From positions 20,114,111 through 20,178,110 of the forward strand of contig NC_092576.1 of the NCBI RefSeq assembly GCF_037975245.1: 64,000 nucleotides of DNA. The letters are read 5' to 3'. Position 1 is the first letter of the stretch. Each line of letters opens with the position of its first letter. Made by a program: the position numbers and the translations under genes. Under the pieces are notes generated by a model, which had not been told where the DNA came from, did no database searches, and saw only the letters and a program-made list of their open reading frames with translations. Positions 1 through 61,690 of the stretch are shown here, piece after piece. This DNA is from Apostichopus japonicus. Its lineage: Eukaryota > Echinodermata > Holothuroidea > Aspidochirotida > Stichopodidae.

Positions 1-1093
1 AGACAAATGAGACTGTGTAGGTACAGATACGTACAAATTTGGTGAATATTACAGGCCAAGCGATATGTTTCGAAAACTTCGAAATATTAGTTACCTTATT
101 TCGTAAGTGTTCTTGTCATGTCACAGTCGGCGGCAAACAAGCACCATCAAAATAAATCGTTTGCGTAATACCATACATATGTAAAATTTTGAGAACCGAG
201 ACAATTGTTGCTTCATCAGGCTTAATGAAAGTTATTGAAGTTATTAAATATTCAGAAAATTTATATAAGTCAAAAATAGTATTACTTACCTTGTAAAGGA
301 AAACAAACATGTTAGCCTATAGAAAGACGCGCCGAAAAAAATACATGTTTCTCACGTGCATATTCATGACAGACGAGAAACAGTAGCATGCTAGGTACTT
401 TACAGTTTGGTCAGGGACATTGTATCCAATGTTACTTCAGGACCCGAAAGCAGAACTCAGAAATAATTTAATAACAACATAACTAAGTTCGTCTGTACCC
501 AAATCAATAGGGGCCGTTGCTGGGTGACGGGTATCTTTGTCCCAAGTATGAAAGCATACCGCTTTCAAATCTCTTGAGATTTCATATTTACCCAGCCTTA
601 ACGTCACTTCTACACCCACTAACATCCGAACACACGCCACCGCCATTGCATTGGTTACAGTTAATATTTAAAATGAAAATCCGAGTTTGTAGGTTTATAA
701 CAGCTGGAATATCCGTTAAGAACCTAGGGGCAATACGTTTTCAGTTTTCAGTAACGAAGCACTTTAAGGTATATTTAACAAGAGATAAAATGGAAAGGTT
801 ACTGTGATAATCATGAAATGCTGATATACAACACAACACAAATACTACTTCATTACAATTTACTAAAAAACAACGACTTTAGTTCCAACGACTTTAGTTT
901 TAATTGCTTGCTATTCAAATATCCTTATGATCTACTCAAATAAAAAAAAAAGTAATCAACAATAGTAAACAGAGTGCAATGATATTCTGGCAAGATATGG
1001 GGTCAATAAACATCTTCTTGACTGTAAAAACAATTGACATGGCAGATAAAATTATTAAAACGCATTGTGATTTAATATGTTGATGCAAAATAC
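1..1093. other. Gene A intron sequence at the window edge
   Basis: No coding exon was found. The stretch resembles the corresponding intron of gene B (about 43,230-44,340), for example around 601-720 versus 43,900-44,010, so the paralogous block continues beyond base 1. Confidence 0.6.
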
Positions 1094-16431
<15,338 letters not shown>

Positions 16432-17411
16432 CTTTTCTTCATACGATACAATTGCTAAACCTGAGAGGTAAAATTAATAGATATTATATATTATAGGCAA
16501 TCATAAATCTCATTAAAACTATGTTGTGTACATGTGACTATCTATAGATGTTATCAACACTAAACAAAACATTTCTGATGAATTGTATCAACTGCTAGTT
16601 ATTATTTATCTTAAATTATTTCTTAAATTACTATTTGACTTCAGACATTTGAAAAACAGAGGGTGAAAATCAAAGAATTGTAGAAAATATTATTTCGATG
16701 TAAAACACAATTGACACTTAAAAGTAACAACATTTACAAGTGTAAGCTTCAAGTTTACAGGTTCACTATTGAAACTGGTTAATCAGTTTCTTATGGCGGA
16801 CATGAAATGAAATCACTGTGAGAACAATTCTTTATAGACATATGAGGTGAATTGACATAAATATTTACATTTCATTTAGTCGTATTAGAGCTGTAATACT
16901 AAAAGTCAAATTTGAAACTCAAATCTGGATGAGTGTGCATATATGAGCATACTATACATATTGTATCCCAATTTCTCATGAAAAGAATACGAATGTTTCA
17001 CATGTGAACATTCATAAACTGCGCCGAACAACTTATATCAAGCAATTCGGCCAACACTGTCCAGGCCTATCCAAAGTTTGAAAATCACCTCCGGCCGGTG
17101 ACTGAACCACACACATTAGGCAGATTACTCACCTCTGCAAGAAGCCAGTCACTTTCATATAAACAATGGTTCAAAAAGCTTTCAGTACAATGGGTATGCA
17201 CGTTAATGGCCTTCTGCTATCTTTCCCGGCACGTCTTCGTGTAAATTTTACAACAAGTTAGTGCATTTCATTTGCAAAGTTTTTTTGTGTTGTGTGTGAA
17301 TCGGCAGTGTACGGTAAAGTAGAAAGGACACCATTTCACTGACAACAAACATTGTATCACGATACAAAATTACCACATAATTGAGATAAACTGACGGTAC
17401 AAAACGGTAAT
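16432..17411. other. Upstream region of gene A
   Basis: About 1 kb of AT-rich sequence 5' of the gene A signal exon. It presumably holds the promoter and any 5' UTR exon. I see no convincing TATA box, no CpG-rich stretch and no coding potential. Confidence 0.4.
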
Positions 17412-18248
17412 TTTTTTAAAACGGTTTTCATAAAAGTGGAAGGGCACGTCCGTTCCCCCCATGCGCTCCTAGTTTCTCCACCTCTGTCTGTTACTGCTTT
17501 AGTGTTGTTTTAACTACTATGCTATGAGAATTTTTTGAGGAAGGCCTAGATAAGTTCATTAGCTTTGGCGTATCGGGTATTTTTTATCATTACCTCAAGC
17601 CATACCTTTCACGGTTACTACAATATTATGCTCACAAAATATTACAACACACGACCATATTTCTAGGCTCTCGACCACGACAATGTATGCAAAGCTTAAT
17701 GATGTCCTTACATTCCACAGTGCAACGTCACTGTATAGGAAGTTTCATAGAACAGCCATTGAGTAATTAGAGTATATATACATGTAAATATTGCCCTGTT
17801 TGGAAATACTTTCCAGGTAATGTAGGTAGCCATAAAGTACTGTCAACAGAACATAAAAGCCTATTTCTTGTCAAATGTTGTTAACTTAAATTACAAGAAA
17901 AGCCAAGGATTTGTGTTTATGGTTGCCGGTGGTTGTCGTTAAATCACAGAAAAAGATAAGTTTCATCCGCTTCCCAAATAACCATATGATAAAACGAGCA
18001 GAAAACGTCTCCAGTATTTTGAAAGAGTTTTGTAAAACTGGTAAAACACATCTCGATGATTCTGGTATCCCTTTGTCCGTGATCGTTACATTTTCGCGAA
18101 AGTGACATTGATAAACGATATCTATGAAAGCCTTCTGGGTCGGCTTATTTAAAAAATCACAAATAATGCACGAATTTGCTAATGAATTGTTAATTAAAGG
18201 TCGTTAACTGCAAGAAATATATTTAAATAAACAAAATCGGTGTACACA
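17412..18248 (+). pseudogene. THAP-like domain relic, copy 1
   Basis: First unit of a tandem duplication with a period of about 1,330 bp. Around 17,910-18,105 the plus strand encodes a decayed version of the reading frame seen more fully in copy 2, followed by SLHFRESDID (about 18,083-18,112). The C-x2-H end of a THAP zinc-binding domain normally reads CSLHF; here a TGA occupies the Cys position. No full-length gene is present. Confidence 0.45.
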
Positions 18249-18742
18249 ATAAACATACATATATGTATAACCTTATAGATTATAGTTTCATTGCTGTTTG
18301 TATTAATTTTAGCTTTTGCCATTTCCAATATTTCATATATCATTTTATTTTTGTTGACTGTATAACTTTCAACAAGTAAAATTTTCCACTTTTATGTTGC
18401 AAACTATGTCAAATTCAGAACAAATTACACATCAAAACCACAATGCATTCTCATATTCTGCTTCTAAATGTGTAATTTCAACTAGTTTTTAATTGTTATT
18501 GTTTTACTGTTCTGGAAGCTTATGTAGACGGATGTATTTTCCCTTGAAGGCTTTTTCTAGTGATGTATGTGTGTGCGTGGGTGTATGTGTGTGTAAAGCA
18601 ATCAAGTCAAGATCACAATTAGTAATCAGTTATCATATAAGACTGATATAGTTGCACCACTTACTCATTTTCTGGAGTGCTGCATTTATCTGTACTTGAA
18701 CAGAATATTCATTCCACAATTCATTATGTAGCTCTCTAAATA

Positions 18743-19560
18743 TCTTAAAACAGTTTTCATAAAACTGGAAGGGCACGTTCGTTCCCCATATGCTCCTAGT
18801 TCCTCCACCCATATTTGTTATTGATGTTTAACTAATACGCTATGAGGATTTCTTGAGGCAGGCCTAGCTAAGTTCATTAGTTTTTGCATGTGGGTTTTTT
18901 TTATCATTACTTCAAGCAATGCCTTTCACGATAACTGCAATATTATGCTCACAAAATATAACAAAACATAATTGTAGGCTCTCGACCACGACAATGTATG
19001 TAAAGCTTTAATGATGTCCTTACAATACAAATTGCAACGTCACTAGATAGGAAGTTTCATAGAACAATCATTGAGTAATTGGAGTATATGTAAATATTGC
19101 CCTGTTTGGAAAGAACTTACCAAGTACTGTAGGTAGCCATTGAGTACTGTCAAAAGATCATAAAAGCCTATTTCTTGTCAAATTTTTGTTAACTTAAATT
19201 ACAAGCAAAATGCCACGGAATTGTGTTAACGGTTGCCGGTGGTTTTCGTTAAATCACATTCGACAAAAATACAAGGTTAATCCCCTTCCCAACGATCATA
19301 TCACTAAACGAAAAGAAAACGTCTCCAGTATTTTGAAGGGTTTTGTAAAACTGGGAAAACGCATCTCGAAGATCTTTGAATCTCTATGTTTATGATCCTT
19401 ACATTTTCGAGACAGTGACATTGATAAACGATATATATGAAAGCATTCTAGGTCGGAATATTTAAACGATGACAAATAATGCACAAATTTGCTTAAAAAT
19501 TGTTCATTATCGGTCGTAAACTGCAAAAAAAATATTTCAAAAACGAAATCGGTGTACGCA
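18743..19560 (+). pseudogene. THAP-like domain relic, copy 2
   Basis: Second unit of the tandem duplication. From 19,210 the plus strand reads MPRNCVNGCRWFSLNHIRQK, then PLPNDHITKRKE, and ends in SLHFRDSDID after an in-frame TGA (about 19,393-19,395). MPR-x-C near the start, a Pro-rich segment mid-domain and the C-x2-H-F end are THAP features (DNA-binding zinc domain, also found in P-element-type transposases). The stop is shared with copy 1, so the sequence was already broken when duplicated. Confidence 0.5.
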
Positions 19561-22225
19561 CGGGAAGGGGCAGGGGTGTGGTGCATGACCATCCCCGCCT
19601 TCATTGTTTCTTGGGGAAAACGTTCAGGATAAATGCTATAAATTCAGTTGGGGAAGAATTAGACCAATAGTTTATTGATATACAATAGTGATCAAAAAAT
19701 ATCCCATAACCACTCATACCTTTGGTCAAGTGCCTCTTGCAGCCTCATTCTTATATACATTCAAATAGGTTTCTGATACCAAACTTGTTGGTGTAGAGAA
19801 ACACGGTAAATGTTTGTTTTATTGAACTCCACAGTCATCCACTTTCTATCACACGGACGTATCGAGCAAATGCATATACATTTTGCAAACACTATGAATG
19901 TCAGTCTTTTTTTCCGTTGTCTCTTCAAGATAAGTAGTACTAATAATGTTTAACGTATACCATGTGTTTCAAAAATAGGAAAAAGTTTCAGTTCCTGATA
20001 TCTGTTAATATATTAGTGTCATTAACCACGGGTTGCAAGGTTTTACATCACACCCTTCTCTTTTCTAGGAAATAAAACATCTGGTTAACATTTCATAGAT
20101 CAACTCGACATTAAGATACACGAAGGAGAATAGAAACAGACTTTAGGGACACTTGCGGACAACTAGAGATGAATACAGGTGTTATTCTTAAGATGTAATA
20201 TGCTTACCGTACACTGTCGTTTCACATGTGTTGTAATTCGAAATAGTTGTAAATGTCCACAAATGAATACTAAGGAGACGTCTGCAAAAATGGTACACTA
20301 ATTAGTTGATTCTAAATATTGTGTAGATAAGGATGCTCAATTTGCCTTATTTCCAAATGTGACCTATCGTAGACCATGGAGCGGCTCTCATCTTTGAGAG
20401 AACCATATTTGATCTAACTAGATGCACTACTGAGATCATCCAATTAGTTTCATGCAAAGAAAAGCTGATACTTTGTTCCCAATTTGTTGTATTCAAGCGT
20501 GTGTTGATTCACATCCCTTTATATTTCATTTGGACGATACTCTTCCCATGAGAAAGTAATTTTCAGAATTTGTTGTTTCTATGTACAGTGTTAAATAACT
20601 CCCTAAATTAACAATGACAGTGAATAAGACAAATAATTACTTTTGTCGTATGTTGCAGTAATGGATTCACGGATTTATGTTGCTATTAGCAATGTTATAT
20701 ATCATATCAAACCGCACAGATAGTAATATATATATTCATGTTACAGCAATAGAACATTGCATGGAAAGACTGGTTCCCTTGAGAAGGTATGATGTTCATT
20801 TCTTGTTAGTAGCTTAATCGTGTTCCATACGTAAGCAATAAAGTAGGAAGTGCTTGAACTAGTTCTAAGTAATAGTTACATTGAAATGACAACTAAGTCA
20901 CATTGTCCTATTCAGACATGTCGTCTGACAAAAATAACTGTCGTAAAAGTTAGTGGGCCTGACGTTTCGATCCTTGCAGGATATTATACATAGGCTGAAT
21001 GATAATGAGCAGAAACTACAGGGGACAACATTATTTTCTGCAGCTCTGATTTGTAATTAATAATATCATCACTGGCTTCCCTGGTGTATAACAATTACTA
21101 CACGATTAAATTTCCACATTATTTGGAGCAATAACAAGTTGAACGATGTAATGTTGTATTAAACCACAGATTTATCTTGTTATATATCATCACATAAATA
21201 CACAGTCCTTGATAATTTCATATTGATACATCACGCCATTATATATATACAACCAGTTGAGGCATGTGAAATAACCCTGGGACACAATGTCGATCAAAGA
21301 AAGTAAAGTGTTTAATGAAGTTTATCATACCTCCTTAGCTTCTTGTTGCTCATTATAATATATTCTTGTTTCAAATAGCGTAATCATATTCGAATGTAGG
21401 CTTATCAAAGTTTGCAAAGTGCTTTGAAATTCATTAACTGTTCCGTTACTTAGTGTATTCATACATGGCAAACTAATATATATATTGTGCAAAGGGCTTT
21501 GAAATTCATTACTTTTCCGTTTCTTAGAATATTCATACATGGCAAACTAATATATATATAATATCTATCTTCGCATAAATGTAATGTCATGCACAACGTT
21601 TCCAAGCTTAAGACAATGGAAATACCGTACAACCATGTAAGACGACCAATATAATGATTATGTAATCTTCCTTTCTCTATTTTAAGTGTTACAAGATAAT
21701 GAAAAGCGCGGATATGTGTAAACAAAATATTTAAAGAGAATTTGGATTAATGTAATATAATTGTCGAAAGATCGTGAATATTTGTTGAAATCACACAATA
21801 TTAATACAGAAAACCGAATGAATTTAGTTAGATATTTCAGATATAAAATGAAAAGAAAAACTAAATGAAAAGATATTAAAATGCATTAAATGCCTTGCGA
21901 TATAATAAAATGTGATATTGGAACTTCGTTGGCACATAGCAGAACTACCCAAAGTCATAGTTGGTTGTTAAGGTGAGATTGGCTTTGGAAATACTTAAAC
22001 TGTTTTTACTTTGTAGATAAAGATAAATTGAAAGAAGCTGCCAATAGATGTATAACCGGATATCCTGTTTTTAGTTTATGGAGCTATATGGCCGTTAAGT
22101 TCCTCTGCAACAGTAACAGCATATGAAATTGTCATGTAAAATGCCATCAATGAATGCAGCAACTATTTGTTTAGACAATCTTCAGTATTATAAAAACATA
22201 TTACTGATGCAATGTACAGGCATAT
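19561..22225. other. Intergenic AT-rich stretch
   Basis: No gene, RNA or element recognised apart from the short tandem duplication at 21,413-21,563. Confidence 0.5.
21413..21563. repeat. Tandem duplication of about 75 bp
   Basis: Two imperfect copies containing GCTTTGAAATTCATTA and ATTCATACATGGCAAACTAA followed by a short TA tract. They account for the two overlapping small minus-strand ORFs here. Confidence 0.8.
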
Positions 22226-22229
22226 TTAA

Positions 22230-23025
22230 AGCAGCATTTTGCGTCCTCGACTATGAGTTTTCTCAACCTCACTGATTCCACTATGTCATAACGACATACA
22301 TAACTAGCTTCTCTATTTATATTTTACTTCAAATGGTGGTATAAAAGTCGAAAAAATTGCAACTTTCAACTTTGTTGTTCTCCAAGCTATTTTCCGTTGG
22401 GAACCCAATAAACCTCGCCCATAATATGAATATTTAAACACTACGAACGTCATTGACGGATACGTAATATAACACCACACTTGATTTGTGTACAGTCTAT
22501 ATGGCAGTTGTACCAGGGGTTGCATAACAACTCCCTGGTTGTACCAAAGTCTTGAATCTATTTTTAGCAACGGCTCATAACTAAACCTGCATCTCTGATT
22601 GGTTGAATTCAAACTAGTGGGTTTGGGAACTGAATGCAATTAATTTTGTATGTGGAATACTCGCCAATTAACGTTTTTGACAGGGAAAAACTTGGCTAAT
22701 ATCTTAACTTAAAATAAAACTTAATAAAACTCGATGGACATGTCAAAAAAGTAGAAAACGGCGACCAAACGCAAAATCCTCATGAATAAACATACTATTC
22801 ACTGATTGGTGGAATTCAAACTAGTGGATTTGGAGATATGAAAACTTTGTCGAGGACACTTTTACTCGTTATCGATATAAATCGTTAATTACTCGCTAAT
22901 TAACGCTCTTGGCAGGGTGAAACTTGGATGGTATCTTAGTTTGCTGTTTTATGATTGATACATGTAAAAAAATCGATGCACATGTTAAAAAGGTGGAAAA
23001 AAGCGACCCAACGCAAAATGCTGCT
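22230..23025. mobile_element. TTAA-flanked short inverted-repeat element (MITE candidate)
   Basis: A perfect 15-bp terminal inverted repeat (AGCAGCATTTTGCGT at 22,230-22,244 and its complement at 23,011-23,025) is flanked on both sides by TTAA (22,226-22,229 and 23,026-23,029). The 796-bp interior has no coding capacity. It contains a direct duplication (about 22,595-22,779 and 22,802-23,019), each copy starting CTGATTGG and ending near ACGCAAAAT. TTAA target duplications are the mark of piggyBac-type transposition, but the terminus lacks the usual piggyBac CCC start, so the family is open. Confidence 0.7.
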
Positions 23026-23196
23026 TTAAGTTTACTATCGATAATGTTATAAAATGATGAGTAGAAACTGATCATATATTTGACGTAAAAACAAGAGTAA
23101 TGATTGTTACTGAAGTGATTCTCGGAGACCTAGGATTTCAATAATTGGCTAGTAATAATAAAGACGATGTTATGAGGGCTCCTGATCAGCTTAAGA

Positions 23197-56566
<33,370 letters not shown>

Positions 56567-56853
56567 CTGGTGCTATTGAGAAATAACATGTAAACTGTCA
56601 TTGATAGGAAATAAAACAGTGAGCTCCTTGAAACAACACAGATCCAGGCTCTCTAATGTACAGTATATCATCCTCTCTAAGACATTAAAACAAATACTTT
56701 GTATCATAACAACTGGCAATCAAAATTCCGAGGATATTTCCCAACTGTTTTGGAAATTAATGCATAGAAACGAGAAATATGTTCGGGACACAGAGAGAGA
56801 GGATTGTGCCAGGAAATATTTTGTCGTATACACTGCTTTGCTCTGATTCCAAT
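56567..56853. other. Gene B intron, last segment homologous to gene A
   Basis: Aligns with gene A 13,979-14,255 (shared GCTTTGCTCTGATTCCAA near the right end). Homology stops exactly where the LTR starts. Confidence 0.7.
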
Positions 56854-58074
56854 TGTAACGAAGCACGCATCATCCCCATTTAACTGAATCGACGGCGCCC
56901 GACGCCTTTCTTAATTCACTAGCGTGACATGTGATACCCATGTGGACGCTCATGCAACTTTCGCGTCTCTTATAATCTGCCTCGTGTTGAATAGATCGCC
57001 AGTTCACAGCAAGACTTGGACAAGTGCGGACGCGGATTTAACTAGGCCCTAACCGCTAATTGGTTTACCAAGAAAAGTTTGGTACATGTTTGTCATCATT
57101 TATGGGTGAGATTTTAGTATCTTTGTTTCTCTAAATACTTAGGCAGTTTTTCTGCGGGTTGGTTATTAAGAAGAAATCCCGATTTCGTTGTAGTAAGGGT
57201 TATTATATTTATCTAAACCTTGACGTCACCCACCTAGCGGTGTGGAAAAGAAATATAGGGCGAGAGAACCGTTTTCCCTGTAGGCTCACAACCTGAAGAG
57301 ATTAGACCCTTGTTCGATGTAAATAATTGTAGGATTCTCTGCACGAAGAAGTACAGGGCGGCTCCGTCCCCACAAAATCTTTCATCTTGTCTTAAAATAG
57401 GCCTAAGAGCACAAGCTCGTTTGGGAATAGTAAGAAGCAACCGGTGATATAAGTGTGCACGCGACTGTCAGTTACGATCTGGCATGTGCCTAAACACATC
57501 TTACTGAGGGTGCGTGCGTCCATCGCACAGAGAATCTCACTAAGGGTGCGTGCGTGCGTCACGTCGGGAGGAAGTTGTACTTACAGAGTGTGCGTGCGTA
57601 CATCGCACAGGGAATTTTACTTAGAGAATGCGTGCGTGTGTCACGGCGGGAGGAAGTTGTACTTACTGAGGGTGCGTGCGTCCATCGGACAGGGAATCTC
57701 ACTGAGGGTGCGTGCGTGCGTCACGTCGAGGGGAAGTTGTACTTACAGAGGGTGCGTGCGTCCATCGCACAGGGAATCTCACCGAGGGTGGGTGCATGCG
57801 TCACGTCGAGGGGAAGCTGTGCTTACAGAGGGTGCGTGCGTCGGTGACGGCCAGCTACCGTATAAGGAATATGAGTTCCGACTTACAGTGTTATTTGAAA
57901 TTTGATCTTATATGTATTTTTTCCAATCTGTAAATACTTTAATGTTTAGAATTTACTGTGTCAATTGTAATTCTTTGTGCTTGACTCTCGTTTTGCTTAC
58001 TTTGTCCCTTCTTCCTTGAATCATATTTCACCTCCCATCATACTAAGAACTTACGTGAGACTTAGCGTGTTACA
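56854..58074 (+). repeat. 5' LTR of the second gypsy element
   Basis: Starts TGTAACGAAG and ends GCGTGTTACA, with TGTAAC/GTTACA inverted ends; about 1,221 bp. The left boundary coincides with loss of homology to gene A; the right boundary is two bases before the primer binding site. Confidence 0.8.
57505..57845 (+). repeat. Minisatellite inside the LTR
   Basis: Four or so imperfect copies of a unit of about 80 bp with GAGGGTGCGTGCGTCCATCG and GAAGTTGTACTTACAGAG blocks. Overlapping ORFs here are products of the repeat. Confidence 0.85.
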
Positions 58075-58076
58075 AC

Positions 58077-58094
58077 TGGTGGCAGCGATGGGAT
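58077..58094 (+). other. Primer binding site of the second gypsy element
   Basis: TGGTGGCAGCGATGGGA begins two bases after the LTR end, in the expected place. I do not assign the tRNA. Confidence 0.6.
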
Positions 58095-58236
58095 GGGCTG
58101 CTGAACTGATTATTTAGGAGAAAGAGGCATGGCACACTGAGACTTTACAACAACAAGTCGTACCGAGGAGGAGGCCTCACCCAACTGGGTTGTTATAGAT
58201 GAGTGCCCTACTGATGGATTTCCGGATTCACCGCAA

Positions 58237-59503
58237 TTGTGGAGTTCACGGGGCGATGAGATGGAAAGAGCAACTGGGACGGACTACCCGGTGAGGGAAC
58301 CTCCTTCAATTGATAGGTTTCAACCCCCAGGAGGACCAACTGATGGCCCTGGGACAATGAAGGGTACAAGAAACACCCCAATGCATACCCCAATGTATAG
58401 AGAACACAGGAGTGTCCAAGGTGGAACACCTCGGTTGACGTCCTGTAAGGAAATCCATTCGTCGATGATGGTCAGGAGGTGTGGGATGTGCCCCGCTCGG
58501 GTTGGGGTGTGCCACAATGGTTCCGACAACGAAGGGACCCTCTGGTGCTCAATAGAACAGGTACCACGGGTATTAGGCCCGGAACGTACGATACGATGGG
58601 ACAACGCCTTGGGAGGACTATCTTGCCCAGTTTGAAGTTATAGCAGAGTTGCACGACTGGGGCACTGATGTTATAGCGCTCTGGCTAGTGGCTAGCTTGA
58701 GAGGGGATGCTCAAGCCGTGATTGCCGATCTCGACGCAAGGTGTCATAGGAGCTACACAACCGTGGTTGGTGCATTGTCACAGAGATTTAGCCCCACTCA
58801 CCAAAATGAAGTGTTCAGAGTCCAGCTGAAGAGCAGGCTGCGCAGGAAAGATGAGTCTCTACCGGAGCTAGCACATGAGATCAAACGGTTGACCAGACAG
58901 GCTTACCCGATGGCCCCAGGCGAGCTACAAGCCATGCTGACAAAAGACCATTTCCTAGATGCTTTGGGTGATCCAGAATTACGGCTTGGGGTGTATCAGA
59001 TGAAACCCGTGAATCTGGAGGAGGCAGTCTAAGCTGCGCTGGAAATTGAAGCCTATCACATTGCAGAGAGGCAGAGGAGCCTCGGTATAAGAAGGAGTGT
59101 GCGTATGGTTAGCCAGGGTAATGAACAAGCGGCTAGAGAAACCAAAGGGGAAACAATGTGTGACGAAATAAAGAAGATCGTAGTCGATGGAATACAGGGA
59201 AAACAGACCTTGATTGAAGACATGAGGAAAGCCCTGGAAGCTTTGCATAAGGATGTCAGCGATTTGAAGCACAAACTACGCCAGGGTAATACTGATGAAG
59301 CCGGAAAGAGACGTATTCAGTGCCGTAATAGGCCATTTCCAGCCTACACGGACGATGGCACTCCGATATGCTTCCAGTGCAAGGAACCGGGCCATATGAA
59401 GCGGGAATGTCCAAGCCAAGCAAAAAACACTAAGCCACAAAGTTCTTCGTCAGTGCATGGAAACGATCCGATGTCTGGATTGGGGGTCGCAACCGGGCAG
59501 TAG
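58237..59503 (+). pseudogene. gag of the second gypsy element (broken)
   Basis: Three pieces: 58,237-58,635, 58,649-59,032 and 59,099-59,503. The middle piece is capsid-like (LVASLRGDAQAVIADLDARC, LPELAHEIKRLTRQAYP) and ends at an in-frame TAA (59,030-59,032); the frame continues past it into the third piece. That piece ends in an intact zinc knuckle CFQCKEPGHMKREC. A frameshift near 58,620-58,650 separates the first two pieces. Confidence 0.8.
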
Positions 59504-59595
59504 ATCTTGGGCCCATCTGTATCGCCGTGTTAAATGGGATACCCGATTTAGCCAAGGATGGCATATAGCTGAAGAGTAAACTACGAAACCATGAT

Positions 59596-60078
59596 GTGTC
59601 CTGTTCAGTTGACACTGGGGCCAATATTTCCTTGGTCCATGCAGGTGTGTTTTACAGTTTACAACGTGAGTTCAGACCGCCGTTGCAACAAGAAGGTGTG
59701 TATATGATACTTGCGGATGGGAAGCGCGTGCCTGTTTTGGGAATGGCTGAATTGGAGATCCATGTAGGCGGAAAGACAATACAACATGCTTTTTGGATTG
59801 CAGATTTAGGGCCTGATTGCATACTGGGATTAGATTTTCTCAGGAGTCACAATTGCATTATTCACGCAGGGAAGGCGCAAGTGGTGATAGATGACAGTTA
59901 TGTGGTGGACCGCACGAAGGAAGAAACAATCCATCAGAGAGGGTCTTGTCGAATTGTTGCAGCAGAGACGCTGCTTTTTCCACCATACTCGGAGACGGTT
60001 GTGAATGGCAGGGTTAAAGACTTCCACCCAGGACTCCAGGGGAAATGGCTATCATTGAACCATCACCAGTGCTCTTGA
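59596..60078 (+). pseudogene. Protease of the second gypsy element
   Basis: Retropepsin-like: SVDTGANISLVHAG with the DTGA active site, ILADGKRVPVLG, and the ILGLDFLRSHN C-terminal motif. It lies in a different frame from gag, and its own frame is lost near 60,040. Confidence 0.8.
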
Positions 60079-60226
60079 ATAAGAAGGGTGTTCTAGCGGC
60101 AAGGTGTCTATGGGAAATCGAGGAGGGTAATCTTCCAGTAAGAGTGATAAACCTGAATGACCAGGCGGTTACAGTGCACAAGGATACAACGTTTGGTGTG
60201 TTTAAAGGCGTCAGAAGGTAGCTCCA

Positions 60227-61080
60227 GTGAGTGGTGACGAGGGTCATGTCGTCCAAGGAGACTCAGGTGGGGCAGACGTGGTACCAAAACACCTTATGGA
60301 GCTGTATGCTGATTGCACGGAGGGCCTAGACGAAAATCAGAAGGCATCAGTTCCTAGTCTGTTGTGCAGGTGGCAAGGGGCTTTTGCCAAAGGGGCACAT
60401 AATATAGAACGGACGCAAGTTGATAGGCACCGCATAGACACGGGAATTCATCCACCGATTAGACAAGCTGAAAGAAGATTGCCAATTCACAAACAGGAAG
60501 AGGCCACTGGGGACATCAATGAAATGCTCTCTGGTGGAGTGATCGAGCCCTCGTGTAGTCCGTGGGCATCACCAATCGTGTTGGTAAGGAAGAAAGACGG
60601 AAGTCTATGGTTCTGTGTGGATTACAGGAAATTGAACGAAGTCACTGTGAAGGATTCCTATCCCATCCCAAGGATAAACGACACTCTGGACTTGTTAGGA
60701 GGAGGGACATGATTTTCCACGCTAAACCTGGCCAGTGGGTACTGGCATATCAAAATGGACCCTCTAGACCGAGCGGAGACAGCATTTTTGACCCATCAAG
60801 GACTATTCTAATTCAAAGTCATGCTTTTTGGGCTCTACAATGCCCCGGCTACCTTCGAGCGCCTAATGGATCGAGTATTAGGGGGTCTGATGTGAGAAAG
60901 CTGTCCGGTATACCTGGACGATGTAATTGTTCACGGGAAGACGTTTGAGGAACATCTTAAGCGTTTAGAGGACGTTATCAGTAGACTAGGCCAAGCCGGA
61001 CTGAAGCTGTCACCGAAGAATTGTCACCTGCTAAAGAGGGAAGTGAGCTTCCTTGGACACATTGTGAGCAACACACCGAT
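60227..61080 (+). pseudogene. Reverse transcriptase of the second gypsy element (stops)
   Basis: SPWASPIVLVRKKDGSLWFC and LNEVTVKDSYPIPRIND are intact, but the frame then meets three stops (60,710-60,712, 60,809-60,811, 60,893-60,895). Readable motifs continue between them, including YLDD at 60,911-60,922. Another frame change occurs near 61,080. Confidence 0.85.
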
Positions 61081-61690
61081 CCTGAGAAGATAAGAGCTGT
61101 AGCGGAATGGCAGAAACCAGTGAATGTACGTGAGGTTAGAAGCTTCATCGGCCTATGTAGTTATTACCGTCGGTTCATACGTGGGTTTAGTTTCATTGCA
61201 AAACCACTACACAGACTCACAGAGAACAGCAGAGAATTCAAGTGGACTAGCGAATGTGAAGAATTCTTCAAAGAACTAAAGAGGCGACTTACATCAGCTC
61301 CAGTTCTCTGCTACCCGAACAAGGATGATCCGTTCGTACTGGATACAGATGCCAGTGACCAAGGGGTTGGATCTGTACTTTCGCAAATCCAGGATGGAAA
61401 TAAAGTTGTAATTGGGTATTACAGCAGGACACTGTCTAAGCAAGAGAGGCCTTACTGCGTTACTAGGAAAGAACTTCTGGCTGTTATTGCTGGCTCCAAG
61501 TGGTTTCACCACTTTCTGTACGGGCGGAAGTTCCTGATTAGGACTGATCATGGAGCGCTTCGCTGGTTAATGAATTTTCGCCAACCAGAAGGCCAAATAA
61601 CGCGATGGCTGGAGTTTTTAGGTTCTTACGAATTTACCATCGAACATCGTGCAGGGAGGGTTCACAATAATGCAGACGGCCTGTTAAGGA
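61081..61690 (+). pseudogene. RT connection and RNase H of the second gypsy element
   Basis: RSFIGLCSYYRRFIRGFSFI, VLDTDASDQGVGSVLSQ, VTRKELLAVI, FLIRTDHGALRWL and HNNADGLLRR: the RT thumb and the RNase H domain with its D-E-D residues. The frame stays open to 61,863. Confidence 0.85.

Noticed and set aside
57234-57440. Candidate signal-peptide exon for gene B
   Set aside because: It lies inside the LTR and has no hydrophobic core or similarity to the gene A signal exon.
57453-57933. Overlapping ORFs rich in Arg, Ala, Cys and Val
   Set aside because: Products of the LTR minisatellite read in three frames.
60710-60895. Directed mutation (RIP-like) as the cause of stops in the second gypsy RT
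   Set aside because: Two of three stops are TGA, but there are also frameshifts and a TAA; ordinary decay explains them and no strand-wide bias could be measured.
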